From: Rhinopomastus cyanomelas
Lineage: Eukaryota; Chordata; Aves; Bucerotiformes; Rhinopomastidae
DNA: 64,000 nt
Direction of reading: 5' to 3'
NCBI GenBank assembly: GCA_013400115.1
Contig: VXBP01002286.1
Location: 129,657-193,656 of the forward strand
Shown here: positions 58,877-64,000 of the stretch, piece by piece
Layout: each line of letters starts with the position of its first letter
Position numbering within the stretch: position 1 is the stretch's first letter
Notes under the pieces: generated by a model
What the model was told of the DNA's origin: nothing
The model's database searches: none
What the model saw: only the letters and a program-made list of their open reading frames with translations
Position numbers and translations under genes: made by a program

Positions 58877-60815
58877 AAGAAGACTTTATATTTGAGAAAC
58901 ATATTGAAAATGACTCAGCATTTGTTGAAAAGCAAAAAAGTTAAATAAGTGCCATATGCCATCATTTCAAAGTATAAATTATAGATAATTTGGGAATTTT
59001 TAGCTGTCTGTGTTGCCCTGCCCAGTTTACAGGAAGAATTGGCTGACTTCTCAATTGATGAGCCCTCAAGTCTTCTGTTAAGGTTATTGAGGAAAAGGAC
59101 CAAAGTGGAACAACCACTTTACCATTTCAGAAGTGTGTTGCATTACACATAGCTTCAGGAATTATTCCACTTATGAATCAGCATGAGGCCACCAGTACAG
59201 CCCTTAGAGCTTCTCATTAGCTCTGCCAATAGTTTTCTGACACTCAGAAGGTAAAGTTATTAACTGTGAAGTCTGCTTGTGAGAAGCCATTATACAAACT
59301 TACAACAGTCTTTCCATACATAGAGCTCCTCTCTTAAATAAGATTGCAATTTTAATTCCACCTGTTTCTTTGATAAAACTCCCGTGCTGTCACAGGAGAA
59401 AGTATGGGAGGATAACTTGAGACTATGTTAAATTGTCAGACAAAAATTATTTGCTGAAACTATTCAAAATAATTTGGTGTGGGTGTTTTATAATGGGATA
59501 CCAGAGAGAAGTTTAAACCAAACTGCTGCCCTGGAATTTCCTGTACCCTTTGCCTCGCCTTGTCCTACACATTTTTTTGTCACCTGAGAGAATGTTTTCT
59601 TTGCAGAGGATGATTAAAGGGCCAATAATAGCACAGAAAAAACCAATCAAATCACAAAACAGGATCTCATGCTCTGCAGTGTCTAATCTGATTTGTGCAA
59701 GTATTAGCTTTTCTACCACTTAGTAACCAATAAAGAATTACACGTTTGGAATAAGTGAGTAAGTTTCTTTGGGTTACCTAATACAGCCTTGAAGTCTGAA
59801 GAATTTGGGAGGGAAAAGTAGAGTTGCTGGATCCCACAGTGTGTCCTGGAATAAGTCAGTAACCAGAAAATATCAAATTGCTGTATTTTAGATAAGGTTT
59901 GTAGAACAAAGAAAAATAAAGGAAAATACTATATTCAAACGACAATTCAAAATGTCTTGTTAAACTACAGATACTTCAAGAACAGTTTGCACATTTACCA
60001 TACATTCAGTGATGTATAATTAATTACAAATATTTTAGATAAATATAGTCAACCAGACTGCAAGATATTTTGTAAGATACTCTGAAGATACTTCCTGAAA
60101 CACAGATGGTATAAAAGAAAACCATTATTTTTTTTTTTGTTTTTATCCTCAGAACAATGAACAAACAAAAGAATCTGAGCTTTGTGCTCATAGGAAGTTT
60201 TTGAGTGGGAACTTGGGAGTGAATTAACATGTATGTGGGTGACCAGTGGTCCAGGATCCAGGCACAGTAAGTAATTTGTCTGGCAGCAAATGCCTGTTGT
60301 GAGAAAGGGAAGAAGCAGAGAGACCTTGGCTTGAATCATAACATGCAACATAATTCAGGATACAAGTTGCAGATTTCTGTTTATTTGTAACGCCTGAACT
60401 GATATAGTTCCTACTTATTGTTTAATTACATACTTCTATATAATATTGTATTTTATTTAATATATAAACAAGTGACGCAGACATAGAGCATGAACAGTTA
60501 AGAAAGCTCATTTTATCATCTATTAATCAGAAAACAAGGAGTTTCAATATTGGAAATTTGGAATAACATAAATACCCAGTTGTGCCTGCAGGTGGTGGTG
60601 TATCATAAAATATGCATCATTCATTGCCTGCTCATTTTACTGTACAGCTATGACTGACATGCAAATTACTTCAGGTACAGAATTAACCCACATTGTGAAA
60701 GGTCATGTAAACGTGTGGTTTCTGTATGAGCATGTTTTAAACAATGAAGTAATGAAAAACAAGTTTAATTATTTTCTGTAATAGTAATATACTGGTATAT
60801 TGTAGCATTGTTTTA
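58877..60815. other. Unique AT-rich DNA, nothing recognised
   Basis: No supported feature. Confidence 0.5.
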
Positions 60816-60816
60816 A

Positions 60817-62560
60817 AAAGGTGTCTGGAAGACACCTTTATGGTAAAGCCATGCTGACTGTCCCTAGTGACTCTTCTGTCCTTGATGTGCCTGGTGACAA
60901 CATCTAGGATAAATTGTTTCATCACCTTTTCTGAGATAGAGGGGAAGCTGACCAGTCTATAGTTACCCGGGTCCTCCTTCTTACCCTTTTTGAAGACTGG
61001 AGTGACATTTGCTGTCCTCCAGTCCCCGGGCACCTCTCCTGATCCCTGTAACTTAGCAGAGATGATGGAGAGTGGCCTAGCAATGACTTCGGCCATCTCC
61101 CTTAGCACTCACAGCTGTATCTCATCAGGGCCCATAGATATATGTGCAACCAGTTTGATCAATTTATCCCTAACCCAGTCTTAATCAACCAAGGCAGGCT
61201 TCTCTTTTGTCTCAACTTCCTCTGGAGCCTCATCAGTCTGAGGCTTGATATCAAGACAGCCCCTAGAAGTATAGACTGAGGCAAAGAAGGTGTTCAGTAT
61301 CTCTGCTTTTTCTGTATCCTCTGTCTCCAGGAAACCCACCTCATTCAGCAGGGGGCCTACATTGCCTCTAGGTTTAGTTTTACCTGCATTGTGTTTGAAG
61401 AAGTGATTTTTGTTGCCCTTGACCTCTCTTGCAAGGTTTAATTCCAAAGAGGCCTTGGCCTTTCTAGTTGCATCCCTACATTCTCTCACCAGAGCCTTAT
61501 AATCACCCCAAGTGGCCATCCTCTCCTTCCATCACCTACAGATTTTCTGCTTCCTCTTGAGTTCACCCAGCAGCTCTCTGTTTAACCACTGACAGGTCTT
61601 CTGGCTCCCTTCCTTGACTTCCTGCCTGTTGGAATGGTCTGATCTTGGGCTTAAAAGGAGTGGTCTTTGAATGTTAACCATCTATCTTCAGCCCCTTTAC
61701 CTGCCCGTACCCTGTCCCATGGGATTTCCCCTAGCAACTCTTTGAAAAGGCAAAAGCTGACCCTGCTGAAATCCAGCGTTGTCATTCTGCTAGGTATTCT
61801 GTTTGTTCCACATGAGATCCTGAACTCCACCACCTCATGATCCCTGCAACTAAGGCTGCCCTCAACCTTTACTGCTATAACGAGACCTTCCTTATTGGTG
61901 AGTACACGATCAGGCAGTGCTTCTCTCCTAGTGGGCTCCTCCACCATTTGCTTCAGGAAGTTGTCATCTATGCACTGGAGGAACCTCCTGGACTGTGGAT
62001 GGCTGGCTGAGTAGGTCTTCCAGCAAATATCAGGGTAGTTAAAAACCCCCATGAGAACCAGGGCCTGTAGCTGTGAGGCTGCTGTCAGCTGCCTGTGAAA
62101 GACCTCATTCTGACCTGGTGGCCTGTAATAGACGCCCACGACAATGTCATCCATGGCAGCCTGCCCCTTAATCTGCACCCACAAACTCTAAACTCTCTCT
62201 TCATCCACCCCTTGACAGAACTCTATACATTCCAGTTGCTCTGTCATGTAGAGAGCAACTACTCCACCCCGCCTTGCTGACTTGTCTCTCCTGAAAAGGA
62301 CATAGCCATCCAAGAGCACATTCCAGTCATGCAAGCTGTCCCACCATGTCTCTGTAACTGCCATCAGATCACAATCACCTGACAGGACACAGATTTCTAA
62401 CTCCTCCTGCTTATTCCCCATGCTGCATTCATTGGTGTACAGGCATTTCAGGGAATGAGCTGAGCACTCCAATTTCACCCTAGCACAGCAAGAGGCCACC
62501 ACGTTTTCATTAAGACCAGAGCTCTGATGTGCACCGATCAACACTCCCACCCCTGGTGCC
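60817..62560 (-). mobile_element. CR1 LINE ORF2 (endonuclease and start of reverse transcriptase), antisense
   Basis: Longest ORF2 piece here, read from right to left. The endonuclease spans 62500-61700: SLKCLYTNECSMGNKQEELE, VTETWWDS with the catalytic Glu, VVGVYYRPPG, DRVLTNKEGL and CRDHEVVEF. The block normally GDFN(Y/H)PDI reads MGVFNYPDI, so a catalytic Asp is replaced by Val. An in-frame stop divides the domain at 62185-62190. After a frameshift come the linker (61519-61181, NHFFKHNAGKTKPRGNVGPL) and the early reverse transcriptase (61108-60830, VPGDWRTANVTPVFKKGKKE, DSQHGF). It stops before the catalytic palm motifs, so the 3' half and tail are missing. Inactive. Confidence 0.92.
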
Positions 62561-62790
62561 GTCTGGGTGCTACTTGTGGTTTCACCACCTTTTAAGGCTC
62601 CTGGGTTTGCCCGCACTAGGTTGCTTTCTGGATTTTTCTGTGAGAAATTATGACCCTCAGCAGCTCCTCCTTGGCTTCCCCAATATTTCCTGTTCAGGGA
62701 ATTCCCAGATCACCCAGAAACCTCAATAAATAGTGTTCGGGGACCAGCACTGTCAACGTCAGTGCACAAGGCACAAGAAATTTTTATTTT
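62561..62790 (+). repeat. CR1 5' UTR-like segment, related to 17716-18045
   Basis: On the + strand the block matches one unit of the tandem repeat at 17.7-18.0 kb: CCGTCTGGGTGCTACTTGTG (62560-62579), CCACCTTTTAAGGCTCC, CTCAGCAGCTCCTCCTTGGC and GAATTCCCAGATCACCCAGA, in the same order. At 17.7 kb the unit precedes sense ORF1-like sequence. Here it adjoins the 5' end of an antisense ORF2, so the two CR1 parts lie head to head. The exact junction, somewhere in 62545-62620, is not clear. Confidence 0.5.
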
Positions 62791-63765
62791 AGAGAAGTCT
62801 GAAAGAACATCCAGGTATAATGCCTTGCTTCGAGCTGAAAGATCATTTGTGTTTGCAGAGGAGAAATTAGTGTCTCACTGAGACAATTGCATGTTGTAGA
62901 CTGGAGCTGACCTTAGAAATAGAAGGGACACCAGTCAAATGCTTGGTGCAGAGGAAGGCAGAGTGCAGTCCTGTCCCTGCCCATGCGGCACCAGGCCCCT
63001 CGTCTCACAAGTGCTTGGGGAGATCACATTTTTGTTGGGTTATTGTCTGTGCTACCTGGTTTGGAGTTTGCTTGTCTCTTTTCACTTGGAAAGTATTGTT
63101 GCTTATGATGCTTTGGATGAAAAAAACCCCCTAATTCAAACTTCCTCCTTGTGTTAGTAGTAATTAAAATGGTCAGGTAAGCAGCTGTGGAAAACTACTT
63201 GTTAACCATCTGCTGCTCCCTCTTGAGAAGGTGTATCTGTAAAATGCAGGAGAGGCTGACTGCACCATCAGTAATGGCAGACTGAATGACTCCCACCAGT
63301 GGTCTGGGCCACAAGATCTTTTATGAACCTCAAAATTAGGTTTCCAGCTGCCACAGTTCTCCCAGTCTCCCTGTGGAAGCTGCTTTCAGAAACATCTCAG
63401 AGGTGATACATCAAATTGCACAAATGCTGAATGAGCAGAATTTCAAGCAGAGTGCTAAGAAAGCCCCACGCTTGTGCCTTGTGCAGGAATATTTATCTCA
63501 TGCACATAAAAAACTACTTTTCTTGAAAATCAGCAGAGCTGTATCAGCACATACTAATGCAGGATCAAGTCTACTGAACACAATGATTGTAGGACAAAAG
63601 TAGCATTGAAAATTAAGAAAATAAATAAATTAATTTGCCTTGGCAAAACCAGGTGATATTTCTCAATCTTGCAGCAATAAAATCAAAATAACCATGGAAT
63701 AGAGAAAAAGCACTTTGCTTTTTACATTGTATTGTGTTCAGCACCAGATCACACTAATACAAGAC
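62791..63765. other. Spacer, nothing recognised
   Basis: Short open frames only; no supported feature. Confidence 0.5.
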
Positions 63766-63766
63766 C

Positions 63767-64000
63767 ACAGAATCACAGAACATTAGAGACTGAAAGAGAC
63801 CTTGAAAGTCCAATCCCCCCACCACAGCACGATCACCTAGACCAAGTTGCACAGGAACATATCTAGGCAGGTTTTAAACCTCTCCAGAGAAAGAGACCCC
63901 ATAAGCCCTGCCTGGACAGCTTGTTCCAGTGCTCCATCACCCTCACCATGAAGAAGTTCCTTCTCATATTTATGTGGACCATTCTATGCTCCAGCTTACA
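63767..64000 (-). mobile_element. CR1 LINE 3' end, antisense, cut by the window edge
   Basis: CACAGAATCACAGAACATTA (tail), then GAGACCTTGAAAGTCCAATC, CTAGACCAAGTTGCACAGGA and TGTTCCAGTGCTCCATCACC: tail, 3' UTR and ORF2 C-terminus in antisense order. Continues beyond the window. Confidence 0.93.

Noticed and set aside
59513..59719. 68-codon - strand frame with a hydrophobic segment
   Set aside because: Low-complexity hydrophobicity from AT-rich sequence; no motif or splice support.

Overview
The window is nuclear DNA of a vertebrate, almost certainly a bird. It is AT-rich, gene-poor, and full of CR1 LINE copies of the avian kind. These are 5'-truncated, carry the ORF2 C-terminal reading frame, and end in 8-bp tails such as ATTCTATG/ATTCTGTG. 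There are also avian-type solo LTRs and one hAT (Charlie-like) DNA transposon. No bacterial-style operon, CRISPR array, rRNA or tRNA was seen.

The only gene supported with confidence is at the left edge. Three exons on the + strand (509-641, 1861-1974, 2766-2888) encode the last 122 residues of a peroxidasin-family protein: a coiled-coil stretch, then a von Willebrand factor type C (VWC) domain, then a stop. PXDNL is preferred over PXDN. An AT-rich 3' UTR probably runs to one of three AATAAA signals (3681, 4637, 5599). The remaining ~58 kb looks like intergenic desert; a few exon-like islands (notably a 59-codon signal-peptide-like exon at 47085-47261 on the - strand) are reported as candidates only.

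Layout: 0-5.6 kb gene 3' end with a CR1 scrap in the last intron; 5.7-12 kb CR1 cluster, including a CR1 split by a 1.97-kb hAT element with perfect 8-bp target duplications; 14.6-15.4 kb a young CR1 with a 257-codon open frame; 17.2-19 kb ancient and younger CR1 pieces, including a 5' UTR/ORF1 piece with a ~196-bp tandem duplication; 23.1-24.2 kb CR1 antisense; 24.8-26.1 kb CpG-rich solo LTR (- strand) with 5-bp target duplication; 28-31 kb three CR1 pieces; 32.7-33.7 kb CR1 ORF1/ORF2 junction antisense, split by a younger CR1; 37.3-39.5 kb a three-layer nest (CR1 split by LTR split by CR1); 40.2-40.7 kb solo LTR (+ strand); 40.7-60.8 kb mostly unique AT-rich DNA with CR1 3' ends at 48.2, 50.0, 55.4, 55.8 and 58.6 kb and a 20-G run; 60.8-62.8 kb a long antisense CR1 ORF2 piece abutting a sense CR1 5'-UTR-like segment; 63.8-64 kb a CR1 3' end cut by the window edge.

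The biology is therefore the history of mobile elements in a gene desert rather than a gene system. The most informative parts are the nested insertions, which give a relative age order, and the hAT copy, which is younger than the CR1 it hit.
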